64,000 bases of DNA from JAOPZW01 sp963788935 (GCA_963788935.1 CAWBIM010000009.1:257352-321351), one strand, 5' to 3'; positions 50,118 to 59,448 are shown, numbered from the stretch's first letter. The notes: generated from the sequence alone by a model not told the origin. Made by a program: numbers and translations.

Positions 50118-50827
50118 GCGCCCTCCGACTCACGGCGCGCGACCTCTCGCGCCACTGGCGAGAGTTCGGCCCGAAGGCCGCGCTCACGTACGCGCGGGCC
50201 ATCGCCCGCGCCCAGCTCTACACGGAGAGCGACGAGATCGTCATCTCCAAGGACCTGCCGCGCGCCGAGCCGGCCGCGACCGGCACCATGCGGCTCGAGG
50301 AGGCGCAGCCCCACCATCTCCCGATGCTCGCCGAGTTCAACCACCGGCAGTGCAACGCGACGCGGACCCATCGCTTCACCACGAGCATGTCCGAAGGGAA
50401 GCGGGCGCTGCTGGGCTTCCGCGACGACACGCTGATCGGCTACATCTGGTGGCACGACGACTCGTACGCCGCCAACGACTGCTACCTCAGCCGCTTCGGC
50501 GTCGCCCTGGCCGAGGGCGAGGTCTACGGCGACGACCTCTTCATCGCGCCGGAGCACCGCGGGCACGGCACGCCGGCGGCGTTCGTCGCCGCCGTGGAGG
50601 CCGAGCTGGTGCGACTGGGCTACCGGCGCATGTACGGCTTCGTGGACGCGACGAACATGCCGGCCCGCTGGCTGTGGACGACCAGCGGCTACACGGTCGT
50701 AAAGCGCCGCCACACCCATCGCGTGTTGCGTCGGTTCGTGCTCGTGGAGGGTGAGGGACTGCTCCGCCACAGGCGAGAGCTCCAGGGGCCACGCGGCGTG
50801 ATCGGGTTCATCGGGCGCCGCGATTGA
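50114..50827 (+). CDS. GNAT-family acyltransferase
   Basis: A 237-residue protein. An N-terminal helical extension (1-55, LTARDLSRHWREFGPKAALT) precedes a single GNAT domain: MRLEEAQPHHLPMLAEFN, LLGFRDDTLIGYIWW, VYGDDLFIAPEHRGHGTPAA (motif A for the pantetheine pyrophosphate) and YRRMYGFVDATNMPARWLWT. Motif A is kept (R-G-H-G). Its place next to an ACP suggests it may use acyl-ACP rather than acyl-CoA; this is an inference. It is coupled upstream to the ACP and followed by the second ligase after 28 bp. Confidence 0.85.
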   Translation: MSALRLTARDLSRHWREFGPKAALTYARAIARAQLYTESDEIVISKDLPRAEPAATGTMRLEEAQPHHLPMLAEFNHRQCNATRTHRFTTSMSEGKRALLGFRDDTLIGYIWWHDDSYAANDCYLSRFGVALAEGEVYGDDLFIAPEHRGHGTPAAFVAAVEAELVRLGYRRMYGFVDATNMPARWLWTTSGYTVVKRRHTHRVLRRFVLVEGEGLLRHRRELQGPRGVIGFIGRRD

Positions 50828-50855
50828 TCACTGAGCCGTCGCCGCGGAGGTCGGG

Positions 50856-52355
50856 TTGCTGATCGACGATCTGTACGCGCACGCCGACGCGCGCGGGAGC
50901 CAGGTTGCCATCGTCTACGGCGAGGAACGCCTGACCTACGCGGAGCTCGCGGACCGCGTCGACCGCTTGGCGCACGGGCTGACGGCCGACGGCATCGCCG
51001 CGGGCGATCCGGTCGCGCTGCTGCTCCCGAACTCGCCTGCGTTCGTCATCAGCTTCCTCGCCGTCGCCGCCATCGGCGCGATCGTCGTTCCGCTCAACCC
51101 GCTCTTCAAGCGCGACGAGCTCGACTTCTACTTCCGCAACAGCGGCGTCCGGGCGGTGATCGGCGACGAAGCCGGGACCGCGGTGTCCGAGCGGATCGTG
51201 GAGGGGTGGGACGACCGCGTGCAGCTCATCACGACCGGACCGGCGCGCGGCCGCGCGCGCTCGTTCGACCGGGTCATCGAGGAGAACGCCGGCGGACGGC
51301 ACGCCTCCCGTGCGGCCGCCGAGGACGTCGTCTTCCAGTACTCCTCCGGGTCCACGGGCCGGCCGAAGCGCGTGCCGAGGACACAGGGCCAGTGCTGGGC
51401 GGAGGCCGACTCCTACATGGTGGCCATGGACATCACGCCGGCCGACCGGCTGTTCTGCGCGATCCCCCTGTTCCACACCTACGGGATGGGGAACTGCCTC
51501 ACGACGCTCGTGCGGACGGGCAGCGCGCTGGTGATCATGGAGGAGCCGAACCCGTTCGTCCTCAACCGGGCGCGGGCGCTCGAGCTTCTCGCGCGCCATG
51601 GCGTGACGATCTTCCCGGGCGTGCCGTTCAACTTCCGCCTCCTCGCCGATCTCGAGGACCCTGCGGACCTGTCCAGCCTGCGCGCGTGCTACTCCGCGGG
51701 CACGGCCCTCCCCGAGTCGGCGTTCCTCGGCTTCCGCGACCGGCACGGCGTCGCCGTCCGCCAGCTCTACGGATCCACCGAGACCGGCGTCATGACCATC
51801 AACGTCGACCCCGATCCGGTGGCCACGTCCGCGTCCGTCGGGACTCCGGCGCCGGGAGTCCGGGTCGAGGTCGTCGACGACGACGGCACCTCGCTGGCGC
51901 AGGGGGACGAAGGCGAGATCGCGGTCAGCGGCCCGGGCGTAGCGCGAGGCTACGCCGACAACGAGGAGCTCACCCGCGAGACCTTCCGGGACGGCTGGTA
52001 CCTCACGGGCGATCTCGGCCGCGTCGACGCCGACGGTCGTGTCTTCATCACCGGCCGCAAGAAGCTCTTCATCGAGGTCGCCGGCCACAAGGTCGACCCC
52101 GTCGAGGTCGAGGACGTCCTCGCCGCCCATCCGCACGTGCGCGAGGCGGTCGTCGTCGGCGTCCCGGGCCGGAGCGAGGGCGAGGAGATCGTCAAGGCGG
52201 CGATCGTCCCGCTCGACGGCTGCGACCAGCGCGACGTCATCGCGTTCTGCCGGGATCGCCTGGCCAACTTCAAGGTGCCCCAGATCGTCGAGTTCCGCGA
52301 AGAGATCCCCAAGAGCCCACTCGGGAAGATCCTCCGCAAGTACCTCATCGAGTAA
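50856..52355 (+). CDS. Adenylate-forming acyl/aryl ligase with intact motifs
   Basis: A 499-residue ANL enzyme. A3 is YSSGSTGRPKRVP, A5 YGSTETG, A7 YLTGDLGRVD, A8 GRKKLFIEVAGHKVDPVEVE and A10 PKSPLGKILRKYL with the catalytic Lys. It is similar along its whole length to the degenerate ligase at 46.3 kb. It should activate a carboxylic acid as AMP ester and pass it to CoA or to the ACP of this operon; 4-aminobenzoate is the obvious local candidate. The TTG start at 50856 has GGAGG five bases upstream. It overlaps the convergent FemAB gene by 11 bases. Confidence 0.9.
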   Translation: MLIDDLYAHADARGSQVAIVYGEERLTYAELADRVDRLAHGLTADGIAAGDPVALLLPNSPAFVISFLAVAAIGAIVVPLNPLFKRDELDFYFRNSGVRAVIGDEAGTAVSERIVEGWDDRVQLITTGPARGRARSFDRVIEENAGGRHASRAAAEDVVFQYSSGSTGRPKRVPRTQGQCWAEADSYMVAMDITPADRLFCAIPLFHTYGMGNCLTTLVRTGSALVIMEEPNPFVLNRARALELLARHGVTIFPGVPFNFRLLADLEDPADLSSLRACYSAGTALPESAFLGFRDRHGVAVRQLYGSTETGVMTINVDPDPVATSASVGTPAPGVRVEVVDDDGTSLAQGDEGEIAVSGPGVARGYADNEELTRETFRDGWYLTGDLGRVDADGRVFITGRKKLFIEVAGHKVDPVEVEDVLAAHPHVREAVVVGVPGRSEGEEIVKAAIVPLDGCDQRDVIAFCRDRLANFKVPQIVEFREEIPKSPLGKILRKYLIE

Positions 52356-53322
52356 GGGCGACGATGCGCTGCGAGGCCGCGCGGGCCGCGAGCGCCAGGC
52401 GCGCCGCCGGGCTCGTCCGCGTGACGCGCAGGTACGGCGTCTGCCGGCTGCCGAACGCCCGCACGAAGCGCTCGACGGGCTGGAGCATCGACCCGTGGAA
52501 GTCGAAGACGTCGGTGACGGCCGCCGCCCGCACGATCGCCTCCCAGACGAGCAGGCTGCCGGCGCCGCTCGTGCGCAGGGTCGGCTCCGCCCCGGCCAGC
52601 AGGTAGTACGCGGCGGAACGGTCCCAGACGATCCACGCGACGGCGTGGATCCGGTCGGCGTCGTCGCGGGCGAACAGCATGGTGCCGGCGTCGTGGCGCG
52701 CGCACGCCGCCTCGAGCCGCTCGAGCTCGGCGAGCGTGTGCGGCGTCGGGATGTCCTGCCGCGCGTAGGTCTGCGACAGCACGTCGTAGAAGCGGTCGAC
52801 GCCGAGGTTCTCGACGACCTCCACCCGCTTGCGGGCCTTGCGGACCTCGCGGCGGATGTTGTCGCGCAGGCCGTCCCAGATCATGTCCGTGGAGGCGAGA
52901 TCCTCGATCCGGTACGTGTAGCCGACCTCGAGGCGGTAGCCGGCCCAGTGGAACGGCAGCGCGTTGAGCATGAGCGGCGAGAACTGCTGCTGGAACGCCT
53001 GCGCCGGCGGCAGCCGGGCCTCGAGCTCGGTCAGGATCTCCTGCTCGCGCGCGAAGGCCCGGACGGGCTTCGCGTCGGTGGCCTCGATCCACGGCCCGAG
53101 CGTCTGGGTCAGGCTCGACTGCGTCAGCACCCGGAAGCGCGGCCGCCCGCGCACGACGTACGGCAGCCGGGCGACGACCCGCCCGCCCTCCTCGCATGTC
53201 ACCTCGCCCCATTGTCCGGGCGCGACCGCATCGAGCCACCAGGGCTGCTGAAAGATGGCGTTCGAGCCGTGCGTCCGGTCCTCACGAACGCCCGGCCGCG
53301 GCGGCGAGGACAGCAGCGTCAC
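52345..53322 (-). CDS. FemAB-like acyl/aminoacyl transferase (copy C)
   Basis: A 325-residue double-GNAT protein, the close paralog of copy B: IFQQPWWLDAVAPGQWGEVT, LTQSSLTQTLGPWIEATDAK, FHWAGYRLEVGYTYRIEDLA, DNIRREVRKARKRVEVVENL and VFDFHGSMLQPVERFVRAFG. The codon use matches the surrounding genome, unlike copy B. GTG at 53322 overlaps the nucleotidyltransferase stop, so these two form an operon convergent with the aminobenzoate-type cluster. It may use the cluster's ACP-bound acyl group or an aminoacyl donor. Confidence 0.82.
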   Translation of the reverse strand: MTLLSSPPRPGVREDRTHGSNAIFQQPWWLDAVAPGQWGEVTCEEGGRVVARLPYVVRGRPRFRVLTQSSLTQTLGPWIEATDAKPVRAFAREQEILTELEARLPPAQAFQQQFSPLMLNALPFHWAGYRLEVGYTYRIEDLASTDMIWDGLRDNIRREVRKARKRVEVVENLGVDRFYDVLSQTYARQDIPTPHTLAELERLEAACARHDAGTMLFARDDADRIHAVAWIVWDRSAAYYLLAGAEPTLRTSGAGSLLVWEAIVRAAAVTDVFDFHGSMLQPVERFVRAFGSRQTPYLRVTRTSPAARLALAARAASQRIVALTR

Positions 53323-54068
53323 TCCAGGGTCCGGAACAGGTCATGCGGGTCGAGCATCGGCGCGTCGACATCGTACTTCTCGGGGAACTGCTCGATGTCC
53401 ACCACCGCGCGCTCGTGCTCGTGCACGGTCCCGATGTCGAACCAGTCGGCGTCGCACTCGTACGCGGCCACCCGCTCGCCCGCCTCGACGAGCCGGAGGA
53501 CGAGGTCGGGGAACTGGCACGGCCCGTCCTCGGGGATGTGCTCGAGCACGCGGTCCTCGTAGACGTAGATCCCCATGCTCACCTGATAGCGCAGCGACGG
53601 CTTCTCGATGTAGTCGCGGACCAGGCCGTTCTCGGACTCGATCACGCCGAGGTCGATGTCGACGCGCTTGCTGTGCATGGCGATCGTCAGCGCCGCCTCC
53701 TGGCGGTGGTGGAACGCGACGAGGTCCTCGTAGTCGAGGGTCGTGAGCACGTCGCCGTTCATCACGATGAACGTGCCCTCGAGGTCCGGGACGGTCCGCA
53801 GGGCGCCGGCCGTGCCGAGCGGCTCGTCCTCCCAGTGGAAGGCGAGGCGCAGCTCGGGCGGCAGGTCGATCTGGGCGAGGTAGACGAGGATCAGGTCGCC
53901 GAGGTAGTTGACGCACAGGTCGACGCGGTCGGTCCCGGCCTTCGCGAGCGACCGGATGATGTGCTCGAGCACCGGCCGCTCGCCGATCGGCACGAGCGGC
54001 TTCGGGATCACCGTGGTGTACGGGCGCAGGCGGGTCCCCTGCCCGCCGGCGAGGATCACCGCCCTCAT
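53319..54068 (-). CDS. Sugar-phosphate nucleotidyltransferase
   Basis: A 249-residue NDP-sugar pyrophosphorylase (GT-A-like fold). AVILAGGQGTRLRPYTTVIP-KPLVPIGERPVLEHII is the complete nucleotide-binding signature. FIVMNGDVLTTLDYEDL carries the metal Asp, and YIEKPSLRYQVSMGIYVYE and ADWFDIGTVHEHERAV complete the active site. Relatives make dTDP-glucose, GDP-mannose or CDP-glucose; the base cannot be decided. It ends with an acidic tail. GGGAAGGG lies before the ATG. It is translationally coupled to FemAB copy C, linking sugar activation to the transferase. Confidence 0.9.
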   Translation of the reverse strand: MRAVILAGGQGTRLRPYTTVIPKPLVPIGERPVLEHIIRSLAKAGTDRVDLCVNYLGDLILVYLAQIDLPPELRLAFHWEDEPLGTAGALRTVPDLEGTFIVMNGDVLTTLDYEDLVAFHHRQEAALTIAMHSKRVDIDLGVIESENGLVRDYIEKPSLRYQVSMGIYVYEDRVLEHIPEDGPCQFPDLVLRLVEAGERVAAYECDADWFDIGTVHEHERAVVDIEQFPEKYDVDAPMLDPHDLFRTLE

Positions 54069-54496
54069 GTCGGGCCCTTCCCCGCGACGGGCGCCCGCTG
54101 CCCGTCGTGCTCGCGCGCGCGTGTCTCCGCTCCCTGCGCCACCGTCTCTCTCCTTGATCGGTTGGTTTTCCCTGACCAGCCGCCCTTGCCTTGCGCATTA
54201 TCCGCAACCGCGGACATGCACGCCATCATTGAATCCGATCCAGCACGGGCGAGGCGCCACCCGCGCGGCCGGTCGCCGCTTCCGTCGGACCGCTCGCGCC
54301 AAACGGCGGCTGCGGCGCTCCTGCGCCGTGCCTGCGCGGTCATGTTCACCCCCAAGATCGACTTCCCGTCGACTCCGACGGTGCCATGCTCGACCCCCGC
54401 TGTCAACGCCCTGGGTCCGGTGGTTGCACTGTTCCACCTCCAGGATCGGGCGACGGTCCGAGCGGCCCGCGCGGCGGCTCGTAGCATGGGACGGGG
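54069..54496. other. 428-bp divergent non-coding region
   Basis: No gene is supportable. The stretch should hold divergent promoters for the nucleotidyltransferase and the helicase. It has an AT-richer patch near 54150-54240. Confidence 0.5.
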
Positions 54497-56791
54497 ATGG
54501 CCGTCACCCGCCGCACCGAGCCCTGGTCCGATCTCCTCGACGCCGGGCGCGCCGACGAGCGACTGGTGCGCGAGGCGTTCGAGGGCGCGCGCGAGCCGCG
54601 ACTGGTGCCGGTGCCCGCCGATCTGCACCCGGCCGTCCGCGACGGGCTGTCACGGGTCGGGATCGACCGGCTCTACGCCCATCAGGCGGAGGCCCTCGAG
54701 GCCGCCTGGGCCGGGCCGACGATCGTCACGACGGGGACCGCCTCGGGCAAGTCGCTGTGCTTCAACCTCCCGACGCTCGACGTCCTCTGCGGCGACTCCC
54801 GCGCCCGCGCGCTGTATCTCTACCCGACGAAGGCGCTCGCCCAGGACCAGGCGCGCGCGCTGAACGCGTTCGGCCTGGCGAAGCAGATCCGCCCGGCGAT
54901 CTACGACGGCGACACCCGGCGCGAGGAGCGCTCGGCCATCCGCCGGCGGTCGAACCTGATCCTCACGAACCCCGACATGCTCCACGTCGGGATCCTGCCC
55001 AACCACGGCGCCTGGGGCGACTTCTTCGCGAACCTCGCCGTCGTCGTGGTCGACGAGGCGCACGTCTACCGCGGGGTGTTCGGCGCCCACGTCGCCAACG
55101 TCCTGCGCCGGCTGCGGCGGGTCGCGGGCGCCTACGGCACGGAGCCGCGCTTCCTCTTCGCCAGCGCGACGATCGCCAACCCGGTCGAGCTCGCCGAGCG
55201 CCTGACCGGCTTCGACGACGTGACGCTGGTGGACCGCGACGGCTCGCCCGGCGCCCGGCGGCAGATCGCGATGTGGAACCCGCCGGTCGTCGACGAGGCG
55301 CTGCAGCTGCGCCGCAGCGCGCTGGCGGAGGCGGCCGAGCTCGTCGCCGAGCTCGTGCGCCAGGGGGCGCGCACGATCTGCTTCATCAAGTCGCGCAAGG
55401 CGGTCGAGCTCGTCGCCCGGCTCGCCCGGCTCGAGCTCGACGGCGAGGCCGACCCGGAGGCCGGCGGCCCGCTCGCCGACCGTATCGCCCCCTACCGCGC
55501 CGGCTACACGCCCCAGCAGCGCCGCGAGCTCGAGGCGAAGCTGACGAACGGCGACCTGCGCGCGGTCGTCACGACCGACGCGCTCGAGCTCGGCATCGAC
55601 ATCGGCGCGCTCGATGCGGCCGTCTGCGTGACGTTCCCCGGGACGGTCGCGTCGCTGCGGCAGATGTGGGGCCGGGCCGGCCGGCGCGGGCGCGGCCTCG
55701 CGGTCTACATCGCGGGCGAGGACGCGCTCGACCAGTTCTTCTGCCGCCACCCCGACGACTTCCTCGAGCGGCCCGTCGAGGCGGCGATCGTCTGGCACGA
55801 GAACGAGCCGATCCACCTCGCGCACCTGCTCTGCGCCGCGCACGAGGGCCCGCTCGACGCCGCCGACGCCGAGGTTCTCGGCCCGCGCTGGCAGGCGTAC
55901 GCGGACCTGCTCGTCGCCAACGGCCTGCTCGTCAAGCGCGGCGAGAAGTACCTGCTGCGCAGCCCCGAGGACTATCCGGCGGCGCGGGTGTCGCTGCGCT
56001 CGGCGTCGCCCGACAACTTCGCCGTCGTCGACGTCGAGGGCGGCGAGATCCTCGGGACGGTGGAGACCGCGCGGGCGCACTCCACGATCCACGACGGCGC
56101 CGTGTACCTGCACATGGGGCGCTCGTTCGAGGTGCGCGAACTCGACCTCGATGCCCGCCGCGCGCTCGTCACGCCCTTCGACGGCAACTGGTACACGCAG
56201 CCCAAGAAGGAGACGATGACCGAGATCGAGCAGCTGCTCGATCGCCGCGAGACGCTCGGCGTGACGCTGAGCTTCGGGCGCGTGACGGTGACCGAGGAGG
56301 TCCACGCCTACCAGCGCAAGCGCCTCCCGGACCACGAGATCATGGACCTCCAGGCGCTCGACCTGCCGCCGCAGTCGTTCGCGACGCAGGCGCTCTGGTA
56401 CGAGGTCCCCGACGACCTGCTCGCCGACGACTTCCCGCTCGAGGTCCTGCTCGGGTCGCTGCACGCGGCCGAGCACACGCAGATCGCCGTGCTGCCGCTG
56501 CTGGCGATGTGCGACCGGTGGGACATCGGCGGCCTGTCGACGAACTTCCACCCGCAGACCGGCCGCCCGACGATCTTCATCTACGACGGCCACCCCGGCG
56601 GGGTCGGGATCACCCGCCAGGGCTTCCTGCGCTTCGAGTCGCTCGTCGGCGATGCGCACCGCCTCATCGCCGAGTGCCCGTGCGAGTCCGGGTGCCCGTC
56701 GTGCGTGCAGTCGCCGAAGTGCGGCAACCTCAACGAGCCGCTCGAGAAGGCGGGCGCGCTCGAGGTGATGGCGCGCATGCTCGAGCGCTGA
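54497..56791 (+). CDS. mrfA: MrfA/YprA-like DEAH-box DNA helicase
   Basis: A 764-residue SF2 helicase. Motif I is TGTASGKSLCFN, Ia YPTKALAQDQ, II VVVDEAHVYRG, III FASATIANP, IV FIKSRKAVE, V TTDALELGIDIG and VI QMWGRAGRRGRG. After the helicase core it has the YprA/Hrq1-like middle region and a C-terminal DUF1998-type zinc site with four Cys (CPCESGCPSCVQSPKCG). Bacillus MrfA takes part in mitomycin-type DNA repair and unwinds 3' to 5'. Length and order match. Its ATG start is 9 bp after a GGGACGGGG-like run. It has no obvious functional link to its neighbours. Confidence 0.92.
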   Translation: MAVTRRTEPWSDLLDAGRADERLVREAFEGAREPRLVPVPADLHPAVRDGLSRVGIDRLYAHQAEALEAAWAGPTIVTTGTASGKSLCFNLPTLDVLCGDSRARALYLYPTKALAQDQARALNAFGLAKQIRPAIYDGDTRREERSAIRRRSNLILTNPDMLHVGILPNHGAWGDFFANLAVVVVDEAHVYRGVFGAHVANVLRRLRRVAGAYGTEPRFLFASATIANPVELAERLTGFDDVTLVDRDGSPGARRQIAMWNPPVVDEALQLRRSALAEAAELVAELVRQGARTICFIKSRKAVELVARLARLELDGEADPEAGGPLADRIAPYRAGYTPQQRRELEAKLTNGDLRAVVTTDALELGIDIGALDAAVCVTFPGTVASLRQMWGRAGRRGRGLAVYIAGEDALDQFFCRHPDDFLERPVEAAIVWHENEPIHLAHLLCAAHEGPLDAADAEVLGPRWQAYADLLVANGLLVKRGEKYLLRSPEDYPAARVSLRSASPDNFAVVDVEGGEILGTVETARAHSTIHDGAVYLHMGRSFEVRELDLDARRALVTPFDGNWYTQPKKETMTEIEQLLDRRETLGVTLSFGRVTVTEEVHAYQRKRLPDHEIMDLQALDLPPQSFATQALWYEVPDDLLADDFPLEVLLGSLHAAEHTQIAVLPLLAMCDRWDIGGLSTNFHPQTGRPTIFIYDGHPGGVGITRQGFLRFESLVGDAHRLIAECPCESGCPSCVQSPKCGNLNEPLEKAGALEVMARMLER

Positions 56792-56912
56792 GCGGGCCCA
56801 TTCTGGGCGCCGTCTTGCGCGGCCGCGGCGGCGTGCAAGTTCCGGGCGCGGAAGTTGCGCATTCGCTCGATCGCGGTTCACGGGTGGCGGCGCCGGGTCG
56901 ACCGTCCTTGGT

Positions 56913-57854
56913 ATGGGACGGATCCGCGTGCTTGCAGGGATTTCCGTGGCGATGGCCGCGATGGTCGTCGGCGTCGCACCGGCCGCCGTCGCCTACGCCG
57001 GCGGCACGCCCGCGCCGTCCGAGACCGGCGGCTCCGAGTACGGCGCGGCGCTCGCGAAGGTCCATCCCGTCCGGCCGGTCGCCTCGGTCTTCACGGTCAA
57101 TCCGAAGGTCGTCGTCGCGCCGCGGCTGCCGCGCCTGCGCGTGCGGGTCGACCAGCCCGGCGCCGGCACGGTCCGCGCGCGGCTCGTGTTCCTCCCGCAG
57201 ACGCCCGGCGCCGGGGTCGTGCGCGTCGATGCGGGCTCGATCGCGACCGGGAAGCGCCTCGCGGTCAACTGGCCGGCCGGCAGCGTCCTCGCGCCCGGCA
57301 CCTACAAGGTGCAGCTGATCGTCCGCGGCCTCGGCAACGCCGTCCTCGCCCGCAGCGCGCGCGCCTCGGGCAAGACGACCGTCACCGTCCGCGCCCCGGC
57401 GCCGCCGCCCACCCCGACGCCGGTCGCGCCCGGCACGGGCGTCTTCCCCGTCGCGGGCGCGCACACCTACGGCGACGGCGTCGGCGCCGCCCGCACCGGC
57501 CACACCCATCAGGGCCAGGACATCGCGGCCGCCGAGGGCACGCCGGTCGTCGCCCCGCTCGCCGGGACCGTGCTGTACGTCGACAACCAGCCGTCGGCGG
57601 CGGGCTGGTACATCGTGCTCCACACCGCCGACGGGCGCGACATGTTCTTCGCCCACTGCCAGGCAGGGTCGATCGGCGTCGCTCCGGGCGCGGCCGTCGC
57701 GGCCGGCCAGCAGATCTGCCTCGTCGGCCACACGGGCGACGCGACCGGCCCGCACCTGCATTTCGAGATCTGGGTCAACGGCTGGCGCGTGAGCAGCGCC
57801 AGCACGTTCATCGACCCGCTGCCGGACCTGCAGGCCTGGGACCCGACGGTCTAG
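56913..57854 (+). CDS. Secreted M23-family metallopeptidase (LytM/lysostaphin-type)
   Basis: A 313-residue exported peptidase acting on peptidoglycan cross-bridges. Residues 1-28 are a signal peptide (VLAGISVAMAAMVVGVAPAA). Residues ~40-155 are a beta-rich domain with RVRVDQPGAGTVRARLVFLP, followed by a Pro-rich linker. Residues ~175-300 are the M23 domain: HTHQGQDIAAAEGTPVVAPL (HxxxD zinc ligands), WYIVLHTADGRDMFFAH and TGPHLHFEIWVNG (HxH). All metal residues are present, so it should be active. It ends 12 bp before the convergent DUF3352 gene. Confidence 0.92.
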   Translation: MGRIRVLAGISVAMAAMVVGVAPAAVAYAGGTPAPSETGGSEYGAALAKVHPVRPVASVFTVNPKVVVAPRLPRLRVRVDQPGAGTVRARLVFLPQTPGAGVVRVDAGSIATGKRLAVNWPAGSVLAPGTYKVQLIVRGLGNAVLARSARASGKTTVTVRAPAPPPTPTPVAPGTGVFPVAGAHTYGDGVGAARTGHTHQGQDIAAAEGTPVVAPLAGTVLYVDNQPSAAGWYIVLHTADGRDMFFAHCQAGSIGVAPGAAVAAGQQICLVGHTGDATGPHLHFEIWVNGWRVSSASTFIDPLPDLQAWDPTV

Positions 57855-57866
57855 GCCGGGCGGCGC

Positions 57867-59319
57867 TCAGCGCAGGCCGAGGTCGAGCTCGCCGCGCACG
57901 CCGTCGGTCGCCGCGCGGGCCCATCCGGTGAGCTCGCCGAAGCGGGCCAGGATGGCGCCGCCGCCGAGACCGCCCTCCTCCGGGGGGCCGGCGTCGACGC
58001 CGAGGAGGCTGCCGAGCAGGCGGCGCCCCTCGCTCGCCTGGAGGCGCAGCGTGAGGCCGCCCTTCGCCCCCGGCGGCGGCGGGACGACGGGGGCCGTCGC
58101 CGTGGCGCGCAGGTTCGTGTCGGCGTCGTCGGTGATCACGAGCGTGGGGCCGAAGATCCCGACCCGGGCCGTGAGCTTGCCGTCGATCTCGAGGCGGTAG
58201 GCGTCGCCGGGCTCCTCGTCGAGCTTGATGTTGTCGATGCCGAGGCGCTGCAGGACGCTCGAGAGCGTCGACAGCCGGTTGAGCGGCGTTCGCCAGTCGC
58301 CCGGGTCGGGCGGGTCGGTGCGCGCGGCGAAGTGCGAGAGGCCGTCGTCGCTGGAGACCGTCCCGTCGCCGTGCAGGCCGCCGAGCAGCCCGTCGATGTT
58401 GATGCGCAGGAAGCCCGGCAGGCCGCTCTGCAGGGAGTCGAGCCCGCCGAGCCGCTCGGGGTCGGCCTTGCGCAGGAACGCGATCAGCCGCGCGAAGTCC
58501 TTGGCGGCGATGAGCAGCGGCCCGCGGCCGCGCATCTGCGGCGGGGTCGTGCCGGTCCCGAACGGGAGGTCCTGGTCGTTGATCCGCGCGGCGTCGGTCT
58601 GCAGGACGAACGGCAGCCGCAGCCCCGGCCCGCCCTCCTCGAGCACGGCGGCGCCGTTCGTCAGCGACCGGCCCCAGCGGGTGTTGAGGACGCCCGGGAG
58701 GCGCGTGGCGACGACGATGCGCTTGGGGTCGAAGACCGCCCGGATGCCGGCGTCGGTCGGGCAGGCCGGCGAGGCGCCGGTCGAACTGCGGCGGGGTGAC
58801 GTGCTTCGCCTTGTCGGCGGCCGTGTCGATCGCCTGCGTCACGGTCGGGGCGTCGGAGCCCGCGACGATCGTGTCGCCCTTCACGCCGATCGTCGCGCCG
58901 TTGCCCGCGCGGTAGAGCGTGGCGCCCTTGTAGCTGCCGCTGCTGTTCAGCCGGCGGGTCAGCGCCCGCAGCGCGTCGGGATCCTTGGCCACCATCGACA
59001 GCTGCGCGCGCTGCTGGTCGAGGATGGCGACGACGGCCTCGTTGCCGAGCAGCGGCGAGACGTCGTTGGCCGTCAGCGCCCCGCCCGAGACCTGCGGGAC
59101 GACGACGCCGAGCACGAGGCTCGCCGCCGCCGACCCGGTGTCGACCCCGACGAGCGCCGGCGCGTTGCGCGGGGCGTAGCTCAACGCTTCGGCCCGCGTG
59201 TCCCCCTGCGTTCTGGTCGCCGCCGGCTTGTCGTCCCCGCCACGCAGCAGAAGGACGACGCCGACCGCGACGATCGCCGCTGCAGCCACCCCGATGAGCG
59301 CGATGATCCGCCGGGACAT
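57867..59319 (-). pseudogene. DUF3352-type membrane-anchored protein, one frameshift
   Basis: About 483 residues when repaired. An N-terminal anchor (RRIIALIGVAAAAIVAVGVV) is followed by a large extracytoplasmic domain typical of actinobacterial DUF3352 proteins: LSYAPRNAPALVGVDTG, LLGNEAVVAILDQQ, ATIGVKGDTIVAGSDAPTVT, and later GFLRINIDGLLGGLHGDGTV and DAYRLEIDGKLTARVGIFGP. The function is unknown. The frame breaks near 58755-58765; deleting one C gives LPDDAGIRAVFDPKRIVVAT. An ATG at 59340 would add seven residues. Confidence 0.72.
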
Positions 59320-59375
59320 CGCCGGAACGGTAGCCCTCATCGGCCCCGATGCAGGCGCTACGCTCTCGGCTCCAC

Positions 59376-59448
59376 GGCGAGATAGCTCAGTTGGTAGAGC
59401 ACACGACTGAAAATCGTGGTGTCCCCGGTTCGAGTCCGGGTCTCGCCA
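59376..59448 (+). tRNA. tRNA-Phe (anticodon GAA)
   Basis: A complete cloverleaf. The acceptor stem GGCGAGA pairs with TCTCGCC, the D arm is GCTC..GAGC around AGTTGGTA, the anticodon arm CGACT-GAA-AATCG carries GAA, the variable loop is TGGTGTC-like, and the T arm CCCGG-TTCGAGT-CCGGG is perfect. The discriminator is A. No CCA is encoded. A 22-base copy of its 3' end recurs 73 bases downstream. Confidence 0.96.

Noticed and set aside
44110..52355. A PKS or NRPS cluster
   Set aside because: No ketosynthase, acyltransferase, condensation or thioesterase domain is present; only a single free ACP and two ANL ligases.
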